Positions 15,387 through 24,167 of a stretch of 64,000 nucleotides of DNA are shown here, one piece after another. The DNA is from Pseudonocardia sp. HH130629-09 (GTDB taxonomy: Bacteria; Actinomycetota; Actinomycetes; Mycobacteriales; Pseudonocardiaceae). A program made the position numbers and the translations under genes. The notes below the pieces were generated by a model. That model was not told the DNA's origin. It ran no database searches and saw only the letters and a program-made list of their open reading frames with translations. The stretch lies in assembly GCF_001294645.1 (NCBI RefSeq), contig NZ_CP011868.1, positions 5,952,001 to 6,016,000 on the forward strand, given 5' to 3'. Position 1 is the first letter of the stretch; the number at the start of each line of letters is the position of its first letter.

Positions 15387-16541
15387 TCAGTTCCCGAACG
15401 GGGTGCCGCCCCCGAACAACGGCGAGGTGCCCAGCGCCGTGCGGAACTCCAGGAACGCCACGAGCCCGTAGACCGCACCGGCCAGGAACACCAGGCAGGA
15501 CAGCGACACCAGCACGTAGGTGACGACCCGCAGCACTGTGAGCGCGGTCCCGTCCCGGGCCACGGTCACCGGGGCCGGCACGGCCGCCGCGGTCGCCGCG
15601 GTCGCCGGGCGGCGCGCCGTGGTGACCGGCCCGGTCGCCTCGACGCCCGGTCCCGCCGGTGCGGCCGCCCGGCCCGGGGGACCGGTCCGCTCGGCGAGCC
15701 CGGCCCGGGCCGGGTCGGCGGTCCGGGTAGACGCGCCGAAGCGGGCCGCGGCGGCCTCGGCCACCGTCGCCGGACGACGCCCGCCGGACTCCGACGGGGA
15801 CCGCGGCACCGGAACGGCCCCGGTCCCTGCCCCGGTTGCGACGGCGGTGCGCTCGGCGACCGCGGTGCCGCCCGTCTCCCCGTGGACCGGGTGCTCGTCC
15901 CGGCCGTACGCGGCGGCCGAGGCGGCGGTCGGCGCGGCGTCGTCCCAGTTCGTGTCGTCCCAGGTCGTGTCGTGCGGGTCCGCATCGTGGCGGTCCGCAT
16001 CGTGCCGGGCGGTGTCGTCCTGCTCCGAGGTGGCCGGGTAGGGCGGGCCGCCGTCGATCGAGGTCCCGCCACGGGACTCGGGGTCGCCGTACTCGCCGTA
16101 GGCGGCCCGGGTCGGGGTGGCCGGCTCCTCGGGCATGCGGTGCGCGGCCCGGGCGTACGCGTCGTACCCGCCGTCGTACCCGCCGTCATCGGGAGCGTCA
16201 CCGCTTGTCTGCGACCCGCCGGCCTGCACGGGGGCGCCGTAGCCCTCGTAGCGCATCGGTGCGGCGTACCCGCCACGCCCGACGGTCGGCTGCGGCCCGG
16301 TCCCGCCGTACAGCTCGCTGAAGCCCTCCGGGTCGGTGGGCGTCGCCCGCTCCGCCGGCCGCGACGACCGCAGGTCCGGATAGCCGCCCTGGTAGGAGTC
16401 TCCCCGGTAGGAGTCTCCCTGGTAGGAGTCCTCGGGGAACTCGTGGTCGTCGAACCCGTGCCGCGGCCGCGGCGACGGCCGTGCGCGGTCGCCGTCGGCA
16501 CCGCGTGGGCCGGGGCTGGGTCGGTGCTGCGGGCCGGTCAT
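15387..16541 (-). CDS. disordered, repeat-containing protein with C-terminal membrane helix
   Basis: This 384-residue protein is mostly low-complexity sequence rich in Asp, Gly, Pro, Ala and Tyr. It carries short internal repeats such as DSYQGDSYRGDSYQGGY near residue 40, DGGYDGGYDAYA and a run of H-D-A-D/T-x-W-D-D units. It ends with one strong membrane segment (VVTYVLVSLSCLVFLAGAVYGLVAFL) and a short external tail. No enzymatic motif is present. The design resembles actinobacterial membrane-tethered disordered proteins of unknown function. The ATG at 16541 has GGAGGTCCTGCC upstream and was preferred to an upstream in-frame ATG. Confidence 0.65.
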   Translation of the reverse strand: MTGPQHRPSPGPRGADGDRARPSPRPRHGFDDHEFPEDSYQGDSYRGDSYQGGYPDLRSSRPAERATPTDPEGFSELYGGTGPQPTVGRGGYAAPMRYEGYGAPVQAGGSQTSGDAPDDGGYDGGYDAYARAAHRMPEEPATPTRAAYGEYGDPESRGGTSIDGGPPYPATSEQDDTARHDADRHDADPHDTTWDDTNWDDAAPTAASAAAYGRDEHPVHGETGGTAVAERTAVATGAGTGAVPVPRSPSESGGRRPATVAEAAAARFGASTRTADPARAGLAERTGPPGRAAAPAGPGVEATGPVTTARRPATAATAAAVPAPVTVARDGTALTVLRVVTYVLVSLSCLVFLAGAVYGLVAFLEFRTALGTSPLFGGGTPFGN

Positions 16542-16661
16542 GGCAGGACCTCCGGGGTACGGCGTCACGGTCGGCGACACGTGCTGTGTCACGTCTACCG
16601 CCGGATGTACCCACGGCGTTAGCCCTGTCGACCTACAGTCACCCGGTCCGGCGAGGTGAAA

Positions 16662-17636
16662 TCACCGGGTGTACACCCCGGTCGGGGAATCGTGGTACCC
16701 CCTCGCCCCGACGACGTCGGCCAGCGGACTGCGGGGCGAACCGCCCTCTCGCACCCGCGCGACGACGGCGTCGACGTCCCAGATCGGGGTCCAGCCGAGC
16801 TCGACGACCGCCCGGTCCGGGCAGTACACGCGGTCCACCGGCGGGACCGGCCGGCCGCGTTCGGCCAGCAGCGCGGCGAGCGCCGGGGCCCGCCGCTCCA
16901 GCACCGCGGCCGGGTCGCTGCCCAGCTCGGCGAGGTCGGACCGGCGGAACGGCGACGGCGCGCTGACCACGTAGCGGGCGAAACCGAGCTCGGGCGCCCG
17001 CCGGGCCGCGGCCAGGTGCGCGGACACGACGTCGGCGACGTCGACCCGCCGGTGGCAGAACTCCACCAGCTTGAGCGTGGTGTCGTCATGGGCGGCGCGG
17101 ACGTCGTCGCGGTCGTCGGCCTCGGGGAAGAACCGCGAGGTTCGCAGCACCACCACCGGCAGCCCCGGGTCCAGCGCGGCCAGCTCGCACAGGTCCTCGG
17201 CGGCGGTCTTGGTGGCTCCGTAGACGTTGCGGACCCGCGGCACCACGGTCTCGTCGATCCAGGTCGCGGGCCCGCCCGGTGCCGGGGTCAGCGCGCGGCC
17301 GAACCCGCTGGTCGAGGACGTGAACACCACGCCCCGTACCCCCGCGGCGGCGGACTCCTCCAGCACCGCGATGGTGCCCGACACGTTCGTGTCGACGAAG
17401 TCCTGTCTGCTGTGCGAGCCGACGTGCGGCTTGTGCAGCGTCGCGGTGTGCAGGACGTGGGTGACCCCCCGCAACGCCGACCGCAGGGCGTCGCGGTCGG
17501 TCAGCGACGCGACGACCGCGGTCCACGGCGAGGGCCGCCGGTCCAGGCCGACGACGGGCACCCCGTCGCCGGTCAGGGTGCGGACCAGCGCCTCACCGAG
17601 GTGGCCGGAACTGCCGGTGACGAGAACACGTTCCAC
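16662..17636 (-). CDS. NAD-dependent epimerase/dehydratase (extended SDR)
   Basis: This 324-residue extended short-chain dehydrogenase begins with a Rossmann motif, VTGSSGHLGEALVRTL. It has the Ser in VVFTSSTSGFG and the catalytic pair in NVYGATKTAAEDLCE (Y-x-x-x-K). The substrate could be a sugar nucleotide or a 3-hydroxyacyl derivative; the family does not say. It is the last gene of a three-gene operon, 17 bp after the acyltransferase. The GTG at 17636 is the only start that does not run back into the acyltransferase gene. Confidence 0.83.
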   Translation of the reverse strand: MERVLVTGSSGHLGEALVRTLTGDGVPVVGLDRRPSPWTAVVASLTDRDALRSALRGVTHVLHTATLHKPHVGSHSRQDFVDTNVSGTIAVLEESAAAGVRGVVFTSSTSGFGRALTPAPGGPATWIDETVVPRVRNVYGATKTAAEDLCELAALDPGLPVVVLRTSRFFPEADDRDDVRAAHDDTTLKLVEFCHRRVDVADVVSAHLAAARRAPELGFARYVVSAPSPFRRSDLAELGSDPAAVLERRAPALAALLAERGRPVPPVDRVYCPDRAVVELGWTPIWDVDAVVARVREGGSPRSPLADVVGARGYHDSPTGVYTR

Positions 17637-17653
17637 CCCACCAGTGAACCCGC

Positions 17654-19444
17654 TCAGGCAAGCAGGTTCCGCAGCTCGGTCACCGCCGTCCGCAGCTCCC
17701 TGGCGAACGCGTGCATCCCCTCGGCCTGGTCGGCCGGGGTGGACAGGTGCACGTGGAAGCGGTCGGGCAGCAGCACGTAGGCGACCCCGATGCAGCGCGA
17801 GCTGGTCGAGCCGAACCCGAAGTACCGGATGTTGTCCGACGGCGCCGAGCTGGTCGACAGCCAGTCGTCGCGCATGATCGTCCAGCCGGGGGAGTCGAAC
17901 ACCGCGAGCTGCTCGGTGACGCCCAGCTCCGCCCCGCGGCGGCGCCGGATCCAGTCCAGTTCCCACAGGTGCTGCTCGGGTGCGTCGCCCTGCTGGCACT
18001 GCTTCGCGCGGGCGCCGTGGGCCGCGGCGGCGGCCCGGAAGGTCTCGACCTTGTCGGCGTCGGACGCCTGCGGGTCGTCCATCGTGTCGACGAACGCGAC
18101 CATCTCGGGGGTGACGACCCGCATCGCCTCGGTGCGGCCGCGCCGGAACTGCCGGGTCGCGATCGACTCGTAGGTGGCGCCGGTGACGCCCTTGGCCCGC
18201 CGGTGCGCGACCTGGTAGCAGGCCTGCACGAAGGCGTCCGGGGAGCACTTCAGGGCCTTCGCGGCGTCCGCGCCGAAGTCGTCGAAGGCGACGAGCTCGG
18301 TGGCGGTGGCATCGAGGAAGGCGGCGAACTCGTCGTGCGCGCGGGAGACGGTGGCGCGCAGGTCGTCGTCGAGGACGAACCGCAGCTCGCCGTGCGGCGG
18401 AGTGCCCTGCGGGCGGGTCCCGATCCGCTCGGCGTGCACCTCGACCGGGTCGGCGAACATGGCGTCGACCAGGGTGAGAACGGTCGTGCCGTCGAGCTCG
18501 CAGTGCTCGATGTTGACCCCGGCGGTGCCGTCGGCGAGCACGACGATCGACAGCGCCTTGTCGAACCAGCGGTCGCCGGAGTCCCCCGCCAGCAGGGTCC
18601 GCGCGGCGGACTCCTCGTCGGCGGGGTCCGTCTCGTCCAGGCAGACCGCGAGCAGCGCCCGCTCCACCAGGTCGACGGCCTCGGCATTGGCCGGGTCCAG
18701 CCCGGTCAGCCGGTCCCGCACCGCGGCCCACTCGGCCCGGGCCAGGGTCGTCAGCGCGCCGACCGCGTCGCCGGTGGCGGCCCGCTCGGGATGGGCCTCG
18801 CGGATCTCCCGCAGCGCGTCCGCGATCTCCCCGGCGGTGTGCGACGCCCCGTCCTCGCCGATCACGTCGAGGCGGTGGATCCGGCCGCGGTGCAGCACCA
18901 CGACGTGCCGCTCGGTGGACGGACCCGGCCAGCCGTCGCTGTAGGGGGTGCGGACGGTGTCCTGCGGGTCGCCCGGGATGCGGGTGGTGGAGAAGATGTG
19001 GCGGCTCTGGTCCATCGACTGTGCCACGCCCCGGTTGACCAGCGGCGGGAACGTCCCGGCATCGAGGTCGGCCTTGTGCCCGAGAGCGGCCACGGTGAGC
19101 TGCGCGGCCCGCTCGCACGGGTCGGTGGTGGTGCCCGGTCCGAACAGGAAGAAGAAGTTCGCGTTGAGCGCGATCCGGTCGCGACGGCCCAGGTAGCGCG
19201 ACGGCCAGAACGCGTCCAGCCAGCTGTGGGTGCCGGCGTCGAAGCGTTCGAGGTCGGCCTGCAGCACCGACGCCGGGCCGCCCTCGACGAGCAGCTCGTG
19301 GGCGGCGGCCTCGGTGCGGGCGTACTCGTCCGGGGTGAGCAGCGGGGCGCACCACTCGAGGAAGCGGTCGACCGAGGCGGACAGCGTCGGGAGCGGCACC
19401 TTCGACAGGTCGTCGTCGGCCGCGAACGTGGTGGTCACGCCCAT
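17654..19444 (-). CDS. carnitine/choline O-acyltransferase family protein
   Basis: This 596-residue member of the carnitine/choline acyltransferase family is unusual in bacteria. The expected catalytic pieces are all present. The catalytic His is about residue 314 in GVNIEHCELDG. The substrate-side motif is TYESIATRQFRRGRTEAMR (428-442 region), and a Ser-Thr-Ser-type motif, LSTSSAPSDNIRYFGFG, is near 530. An N-terminal helical region with ANFFFLFGP also matches. It should transfer an acyl group between CoA and a hydroxyl of a trimethylammonium-like alcohol. The ATG at 19444 shares its A with the stop of the oxygenase gene (TGATG), so the two are coupled. Confidence 0.85.
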   Translation of the reverse strand: MGVTTTFAADDDLSKVPLPTLSASVDRFLEWCAPLLTPDEYARTEAAAHELLVEGGPASVLQADLERFDAGTHSWLDAFWPSRYLGRRDRIALNANFFFLFGPGTTTDPCERAAQLTVAALGHKADLDAGTFPPLVNRGVAQSMDQSRHIFSTTRIPGDPQDTVRTPYSDGWPGPSTERHVVVLHRGRIHRLDVIGEDGASHTAGEIADALREIREAHPERAATGDAVGALTTLARAEWAAVRDRLTGLDPANAEAVDLVERALLAVCLDETDPADEESAARTLLAGDSGDRWFDKALSIVVLADGTAGVNIEHCELDGTTVLTLVDAMFADPVEVHAERIGTRPQGTPPHGELRFVLDDDLRATVSRAHDEFAAFLDATATELVAFDDFGADAAKALKCSPDAFVQACYQVAHRRAKGVTGATYESIATRQFRRGRTEAMRVVTPEMVAFVDTMDDPQASDADKVETFRAAAAAHGARAKQCQQGDAPEQHLWELDWIRRRRGAELGVTEQLAVFDSPGWTIMRDDWLSTSSAPSDNIRYFGFGSTSSRCIGVAYVLLPDRFHVHLSTPADQAEGMHAFARELRTAVTELRNLLA

Positions 19445-20313
19445 CAGTCCAGCAGCCCGTCGACGCGCACGGCGCGCGACCCCCCGTGTTCGGACAGTGT
19501 CCTCCCGAACAGCTGGCGGGTGCGGGCCGCGCTGCCGACCACCCCCGGGCGGGTGCTGTAGGAGAAGATCGCCGTGTGCCGGGCGGTGTCGCCGCGCACC
19601 TCGGTCACCCGGTGCAGCGAGTACCGGCCGCGGAACAGCTGCAGGTCACCGGGGCGCAGCACCAGCCGTCGGACCCGGGCGCCGCCCCTCCCGTGCAGGA
19701 CCTCGGCGACGTCGGCGGTGTTCTCCGAGGTGGTGTCGCGGATGTCGGGGCAGTACTCGAAGACCCCGCCGGCCTCCGGCGCGCGGGTCAGCAGGCTGAT
19801 CGCGATCTCGTTGGTGTCGAAGTGCCACGGGTGCGACCGGCCGTCGCCGACGACGTTGAGGCACAGCCCGGCCAGCGGGTCCGCCAGCTCGTGCAGCTCG
19901 GGCACGCCGGTGCAGGCGGCGAGGAACGCGCGGAACGCGGGCTGCGGGTAGAGGCGGTGGATCAGGGCTGCGGCCGGGATCCGGTCCCGCGCGACGAAGG
20001 CGTTGCCCCGCTCCATCCGCACCCGCGCCGGGTGGTCGGCGGGCAGCGTGGGGTCCGGGTCGGTGTTGTAGACGTTGACCACGGCGGTCTCGTGGTGCGC
20101 CAGCGGGGCGACCGCCTCGCCCTCGGTCCGCAGCCGGTCCCGCCACGACGCCCGGACGAACCCGGGGAGCACCGCGCAGCCGTCCGCGGCGAGCTGGGCA
20201 CGGGCCCGGCGGACCGCGTCCTCCCAGCCGGACGAGCCCGGTTCGTGCACCGGGTAGCGCGTCAGGTCGACCGGGTCGAGTTCCTGCGGGGCCGCGAGTG
20301 CGGACGGCTGCAC
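19444..20313 (-). CDS. Fe(II)/2-oxoglutarate-dependent oxygenase (ArpA/HalD-like family)
   Basis: This 289-residue protein shows the double-stranded beta-helix pattern of 2OG oxygenases of the ArpA/HalD/BesD relatives. Motifs are SHPWHFDTNEIAISLLTRAP, GGVFEYCPDIRD, PGDLQLFRGRYSLHRVTEVRG and a 2OG-binding Arg at about 245. The iron triad is complete: His164, Asp166 and His234. Because Asp is kept rather than Gly, it should hydroxylate rather than halogenate. It leads the operon with the carnitine-type acyltransferase, so a hydroxylated amino acid or betaine is a plausible product. The GTG at 20313 follows AAGGAGC. Confidence 0.82.
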   Translation of the reverse strand: MQPSALAAPQELDPVDLTRYPVHEPGSSGWEDAVRRARAQLAADGCAVLPGFVRASWRDRLRTEGEAVAPLAHHETAVVNVYNTDPDPTLPADHPARVRMERGNAFVARDRIPAAALIHRLYPQPAFRAFLAACTGVPELHELADPLAGLCLNVVGDGRSHPWHFDTNEIAISLLTRAPEAGGVFEYCPDIRDTTSENTADVAEVLHGRGGARVRRLVLRPGDLQLFRGRYSLHRVTEVRGDTARHTAIFSYSTRPGVVGSAARTRQLFGRTLSEHGGSRAVRVDGLLD

Positions 20314-20508
20314 GGATCAGCTCCTTCGTGCCCGGGCAGCACCGGTGCTGCCCGCGGTGTCACCGTCATCCAAACCCGATCGGTGTCGACGGATCAACGG
20401 TGAGTGACCAAATGATCAGATTCCGTGTGCAGTGGGAGGCTGTCCTTGCGAGAGGGAACCCCGGCGGAGGTTGGTTCGTTGATCCCGTCGGCGAGCGAGG
20501 AGGCTGTC

Positions 20509-20793
20509 ATGGGAGCTGTGAGCCCCACCCACTGGTTGGTCGTGCTGGTCGTGCTTGTCCTGCTGTTCGGCGCGAAGAAGCTCCCGGAGATGGCGCGGTC
20601 GGTCGGTCGGTCCAGCCGGATCCTGAAGAGCGAGATGCGCGGCCTGCGCGACGACGACGAGCGCCCGGGGGAGACCGGCCCCGGCGGCGCGACCCGGGCC
20701 GACCCCGAGGTCCGTGACCCCGGCACCCGGCAGCCGGGGGCGGCGGAGGCCACCGCCCGTCCCGAGCCCCGCCCCGAGACCCACCGGGCCTGA
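20509..20793 (+). CDS. tatA: Sec-independent translocase subunit TatA
   Basis: This 94-residue TatA/E-type protein has a single N-terminal membrane helix (THWLVVLVVLVLLFGAKKLP) with the FGAKKLPE hinge, an amphipathic helix (MARSVGRSSRILKSEMRGL) and a charged, Pro-rich tail. TatA oligomers form the twin-arginine export pore with TatC, which is not in the window; this is probably a lone or additional copy. The ATG at 20509 follows GCGAGGAGGCTGTC. The SDR gene starts 20 bp after the stop and may be cotranscribed. Confidence 0.9.
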   Translation: MGAVSPTHWLVVLVVLVLLFGAKKLPEMARSVGRSSRILKSEMRGLRDDDERPGETGPGGATRADPEVRDPGTRQPGAAEATARPEPRPETHRA

Positions 20794-20813
20794 CGCCGCA
20801 GGACGGACGACGC

Positions 20814-21554
20814 ATGACGGTGCTCGTGACGGGGGCCAGCCGCGGGGTCGGCGCGGCCACCGCCCGGCTGCTGGCCGCACGCGGCCAGGACATCCTCGTC
20901 GGGCACCGGGCCTCGCCGGAGGACGCCGCGGCCGTCGTCGCGGAGTGCCGGGCGGCCGGGGTGAACGCTGCCGCGGTCGCCGCGGACGTCACCCGCACCG
21001 AGGGCGTCGAGCAGCTGTTCGACGCGGCGGCGGCCCTGCCGTCGCCGCTGACCGGGGTGGTCGCGAACGCCGGCGGTGCCCCCTCGCGGCAGCGCCTGGA
21101 GGACATGAGCGACGCCCGGATCGACGAGGTCCTCGCACTCAACCTGCGCGCGGCACTGCTCTGCTCGCGCGAGGCGGTGCACCGCATGTCCACCCGCTAC
21201 GGCGGGGCGGGCGGGGTGCTCGTGCACGTCACCTCCCGCGCGGCGGTGCTCGGCTCGCCCGGCGAGTGGAACGACTACGCGGCTGCGAAGGCCGGGGTCG
21301 AGGCGCTCGTCGTCGGGCTCGCGAAGGAGGTCGCCGCCGACGGGATCCGGGTGGCGGCCGTCCGGCCGGGCCTGCTCGACACCGACTTCCACGCCAGGGC
21401 CGGCGAGCCGGGGCGGATCGAGCGGATGGCGCCGTCGATCCCGATGGGCCGGGCCGGTCACCCCGACGAGGTGGCGACGGCGATCGCCTGGCTCCTGTCC
21501 GACGAGGCCAGCTACGTCACCGGCGCGGTGCTGGACGTGTCCGGCGGGCGCTGA
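20814..21554 (+). CDS. short-chain dehydrogenase/reductase
   Basis: This 246-residue classical SDR has the cofactor motif TGASRGVGAATARLL, the NAG motif (VVANAGGAPS) and the catalytic triad Ser in VHVTSRAA with Y-x-x-x-K in DYAAAKAGVEAL. It ends with the usual YVTGAVLDVSGG. FabG-like enzymes with this layout act on 3-oxoacyl compounds or on sugars and steroids, so the substrate cannot be assigned. It follows tatA by 20 bp. Confidence 0.87.
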   Translation: MTVLVTGASRGVGAATARLLAARGQDILVGHRASPEDAAAVVAECRAAGVNAAAVAADVTRTEGVEQLFDAAAALPSPLTGVVANAGGAPSRQRLEDMSDARIDEVLALNLRAALLCSREAVHRMSTRYGGAGGVLVHVTSRAAVLGSPGEWNDYAAAKAGVEALVVGLAKEVAADGIRVAAVRPGLLDTDFHARAGEPGRIERMAPSIPMGRAGHPDEVATAIAWLLSDEASYVTGAVLDVSGGR

Positions 21555-21667
21555 CCGGCGGGTCGGGAGCCCGCGTCAGCCCGGCGTCGCGGGTCCACCG
21601 GCGCGGGTCGGGGCCCGGCCGGCGGTAGGGGAACGGACCGACTGTGGACGGCGGTCGGCGGCGGCGC

Positions 21668-21976
21668 TCAGGAGGCGGCGCGGGCCGAGCGCCCGAAGCC
21701 GATCCGTCCGCGGCGGCGGGCACGACGCCCGGCCCCGGAGGTCTCGGCGCACAGCAGGCATCCGTCCCCGGGCGGTGAGGCCAGCGACGCCGGCAGCACC
21801 ACGTGCCCGCAGAGCGCGGTGCAGTGGCCGGTCCCGGCGGCGAGCGAGTCGGCCAGGACCGCCTGCGCCACGACGTGGCTGCGGCTGTCCCGGGCGCAGG
21901 TGACCGTGACGGTCTGCCCCTCGTCCGGTGCGGTCACCACGGCCACGGGGCGCGTACTGGCGGGTGTCACCGACAC
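21668..21976 (-). CDS. small Cys-rich conserved protein
   Basis: This ~102-residue protein has four Cys in a compact block, GHCTALCGHVVLPASLA followed by GCLLCAE. This C-x3-C...C-x2-C arrangement is a likely zinc or redox site. An earlier single Cys (TVTCARDS) and a basic C-terminal tail (RRARRRGRIGFGRSARAAS) are also present. I recognise the block as recurring in hypothetical proteins of Pseudonocardiales, without known function. The GTG at 21976 follows GGAGGAGCTGTC, a strong ribosome site. No operon partner. Confidence 0.65.
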   Translation of the reverse strand: MSVTPASTRPVAVVTAPDEGQTVTVTCARDSRSHVVAQAVLADSLAAGTGHCTALCGHVVLPASLASPPGDGCLLCAETSGAGRRARRRGRIGFGRSARAAS

Positions 21977-22301
21977 GACAGCTCCTCCGGGCACGGTTCG
22001 ACGGAGTAGCCATCGTCACCCCACAGCGGTGCAGATGCAAGTGCATCCGCACGATTGGCCGAACGTGCGGCCGGGTGGTGGCGCAGCGTGGTGAGCGCCA
22101 CGTCGGAGACCTCCGGCCGCTCCGGGCCGGGTCCCGGAACCGATCGGACGGGCCGGTGATCACGGTGTCTTCCAGGGCGGACACCGGGTGTCGCGGCGTC
22201 AGCACCCATTGTGGCACTGGTCACGTGGATCACGGCTCCGGGGGTCGCCGCCCGTCCTCAGCGGCTGCATCGAGCGCCCGACGGCACTAACCTCGCCAGT
22301 C
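21977..22301. promoter_or_regulatory. intergenic region upstream of ectA with inverted repeat GATGCA-AG-TGCATC
   Basis: This 325-bp divergent region holds no gene I can support. The perfect inverted repeat at 22034-22047 is a candidate operator. It lies ~255 bp from ectA and ~58 bp from the Cys-rich gene start, so it may serve the latter. The ectA promoter is probably close to the gene. Confidence 0.45.
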
Positions 22302-22910
22302 ATGACCGCTCCCGAACAGGCTCCTCCTCGGGCGTCCACGGTTCCGGACGGGGACGCCGCGACCGGCGCATCCGGCCCGGCGGCCGACGCCGACGGTGAC
22401 GGTGACCATACGTACGAGATCGGCTCCCCGGTCCCGGCGGACGGGGTGGACATGTGGCGGCTGGCGGTGGAGTCGCGGACGCTGGACGTGAACTCCCGCT
22501 ACGCCTACATCCTGTGGTGTCGCGACTTCGCGCGCACCTCGGTCATCGCCCGGCGCGACGACGGCCGTGCCGTCGGCTACGTGACCGGCTACCTGCGCCC
22601 GGAGAACGACGCCCTGTTCATCTGGCAGGTGTGCGTCGACCCGGTGGCACGCGGGGCGGGCCTCGCCGGTCGGATGCTGGACGCCGTCTGGGAGCAGGCG
22701 GTCGCCGTGGGCGGCACCGAGCGGATGGAGACCACCATCACGCCGGACAACGCCTCGTCGATCCGGCTGTTCACCAAGTTCGCCGAGCGCCACGACACCA
22801 CCATCGAGCGGGAGGACCTGTTCGGTCTCGACCTGCTCGGTGACTCCCACGAGCCGGAGAACCTCTATCTCATCGGCCCGATCGCAGCAGACAAGGGTGA
22901 GAACACATGA
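22302..22910 (+). CDS. ectA: L-2,4-diaminobutyrate N-acetyltransferase
   Basis: This 202-residue GNAT enzyme acetylates the gamma-amino group of diaminobutyrate in ectoine synthesis. The acetyl-CoA loop is VCVDPVARGAGLAGRMLDA. Family-typical segments include MWRLAVESRTLDVNSRYAYI, NDALFIWQ and ETTITPDNASSIRLFTKFA. About 35 disordered residues precede the domain. The ATG at 22302 is the start that best fits the family, although the tail is longer than usual. The stop overlaps the ectB ATG (ATGA). Confidence 0.95.
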   Translation: MTAPEQAPPRASTVPDGDAATGASGPAADADGDGDHTYEIGSPVPADGVDMWRLAVESRTLDVNSRYAYILWCRDFARTSVIARRDDGRAVGYVTGYLRPENDALFIWQVCVDPVARGAGLAGRMLDAVWEQAVAVGGTERMETTITPDNASSIRLFTKFAERHDTTIEREDLFGLDLLGDSHEPENLYLIGPIAADKGENT

Positions 22911-24160
22911 CCGTTTTCGAGGATCTCGAGTCCCAGGTCCGCAGCTACTGCCGCAACTGGCCCGTCGTCTTCGACACGGCGAAGGGGAGCCGTCTGACCG
23001 ACGTCGACGGCAACTCCTACCTCGACTTCTTCGGCGGCGCGGGAGCGCTGAACTACGGGCACAACCCCGAGGTGCTGAAGAAGCCGCTCATCGAGTACCT
23101 GACGCGCGACGGCATCACCCACGGCCTGGACATGTACACCTCGGCCAAGGGCGAGTTCCTCACCACCTTCGAGGAGATCATCCTCAAGCCGCGGAACCTG
23201 CAGTACAAGGTCCAGTTCCCCGGCCCGACCGGCGCCAACGCCGTCGAGTCCGCGCTGAAGCTCGCCCGCAAGATCAGCGGTCGCGAGGCGCTGATCAACT
23301 TCACCAACGCGTTCCACGGCATGACGCTGGGCGCGCTGTCGGTGACCGGCAACTCGATGAAGCGCGGTGGCGCGGGCATCCCGCTGGTCCACTCGACGCC
23401 GATGCCGTTCGACAACTACTTCGACGGCAAGATGCCCGACTTCCTGTGGTTCGAGAAGGTCCTCGACGACACGGGCTCCAGCCTCAACGAGCCGGCCGCG
23501 GTCATCGTCGAGACCGTGCAGGGCGAGGGCGGGCTCAACCCGGCCCGCATCGAGTGGCTGCAGGGGCTGCGTGACCTGTGCACCCGCAAGGGCATCCTGA
23601 TGATCGTCGACGACGTGCAGATGGGCTGCGGCCGGACCGGTCCGTTCTTCTCGTTCGAGATCGCCGGCATCCAGCCCGACATCGTCACGATCTCCAAGTC
23701 CATCTCCGGCTACGGCCTGCCGATGGCGCTCGTGCTGATCAAGCCGGAGTACGACCAGTGGGGCCCCGGCGAGCACAACGGCACATTCCGCGGCAACAAC
23801 CCCGCGTTCGTCACCGCCACGCACACGCTGCGCAACTGGTGGACCGACGACACGCTGGAGAAGGAGACGCTGCGCAAGGGCGAGAAGGTCGAGGAGGCCT
23901 TCAACAAGATCATCGGTGACAACCAGGGCACCGAGATGTTCACCAAGGGCCGTGGGATGGCGCGGGGCATCCAGTTCGAGGGGGAGGGGCTCGCCGAGAA
24001 GGTCGCCTCGAAGGCCTTCGAGCACCGCCTGCTGCTGGAGACCGCCGGTCCGAACGACGAGGTCCTCAAGCTGCTGGCGCCGCTCACGACCACCGACGAC
24101 GAGCTCGACGAGGGTCTTGCGATCATCGGCGAGTCCGTCCGCACCGTCATCGGGAGCTGA
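22907..24160 (+). CDS. ectB: diaminobutyrate-2-oxoglutarate transaminase
   Basis: This 417-residue class-III aminotransferase makes diaminobutyrate from aspartate semialdehyde. The PLP region has PGPTGANAVESALKLARK, FTNAFHGMTLGALSVTGN and IVDDVQMGCGRTGPFFSFE. The Schiff-base Lys is in TISKSISGYGLPMALVL. Length matches the family. The ATG at 22907 overlaps the ectA stop by 4 bp after AAGGGTGAGAACAC. It is followed 7 bp later by ectC. Confidence 0.96.
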   Translation: MTVFEDLESQVRSYCRNWPVVFDTAKGSRLTDVDGNSYLDFFGGAGALNYGHNPEVLKKPLIEYLTRDGITHGLDMYTSAKGEFLTTFEEIILKPRNLQYKVQFPGPTGANAVESALKLARKISGREALINFTNAFHGMTLGALSVTGNSMKRGGAGIPLVHSTPMPFDNYFDGKMPDFLWFEKVLDDTGSSLNEPAAVIVETVQGEGGLNPARIEWLQGLRDLCTRKGILMIVDDVQMGCGRTGPFFSFEIAGIQPDIVTISKSISGYGLPMALVLIKPEYDQWGPGEHNGTFRGNNPAFVTATHTLRNWWTDDTLEKETLRKGEKVEEAFNKIIGDNQGTEMFTKGRGMARGIQFEGEGLAEKVASKAFEHRLLLETAGPNDEVLKLLAPLTTTDDELDEGLAIIGESVRTVIGS

Positions 24161-24167
24161 TACCCAC

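Noticed and set aside
17637..19355. Long upstream extension of the epimerase frame
   Set aside because: It is the out-of-frame reading of the acyltransferase gene; the Rossmann motif starts only after the GTG at 17636.
19444..20313. BesD-like amino-acid halogenase
   Set aside because: The iron motif is H-F-D; the halogenases replace the Asp with Gly to bind chloride, so a hydroxylase is more likely.
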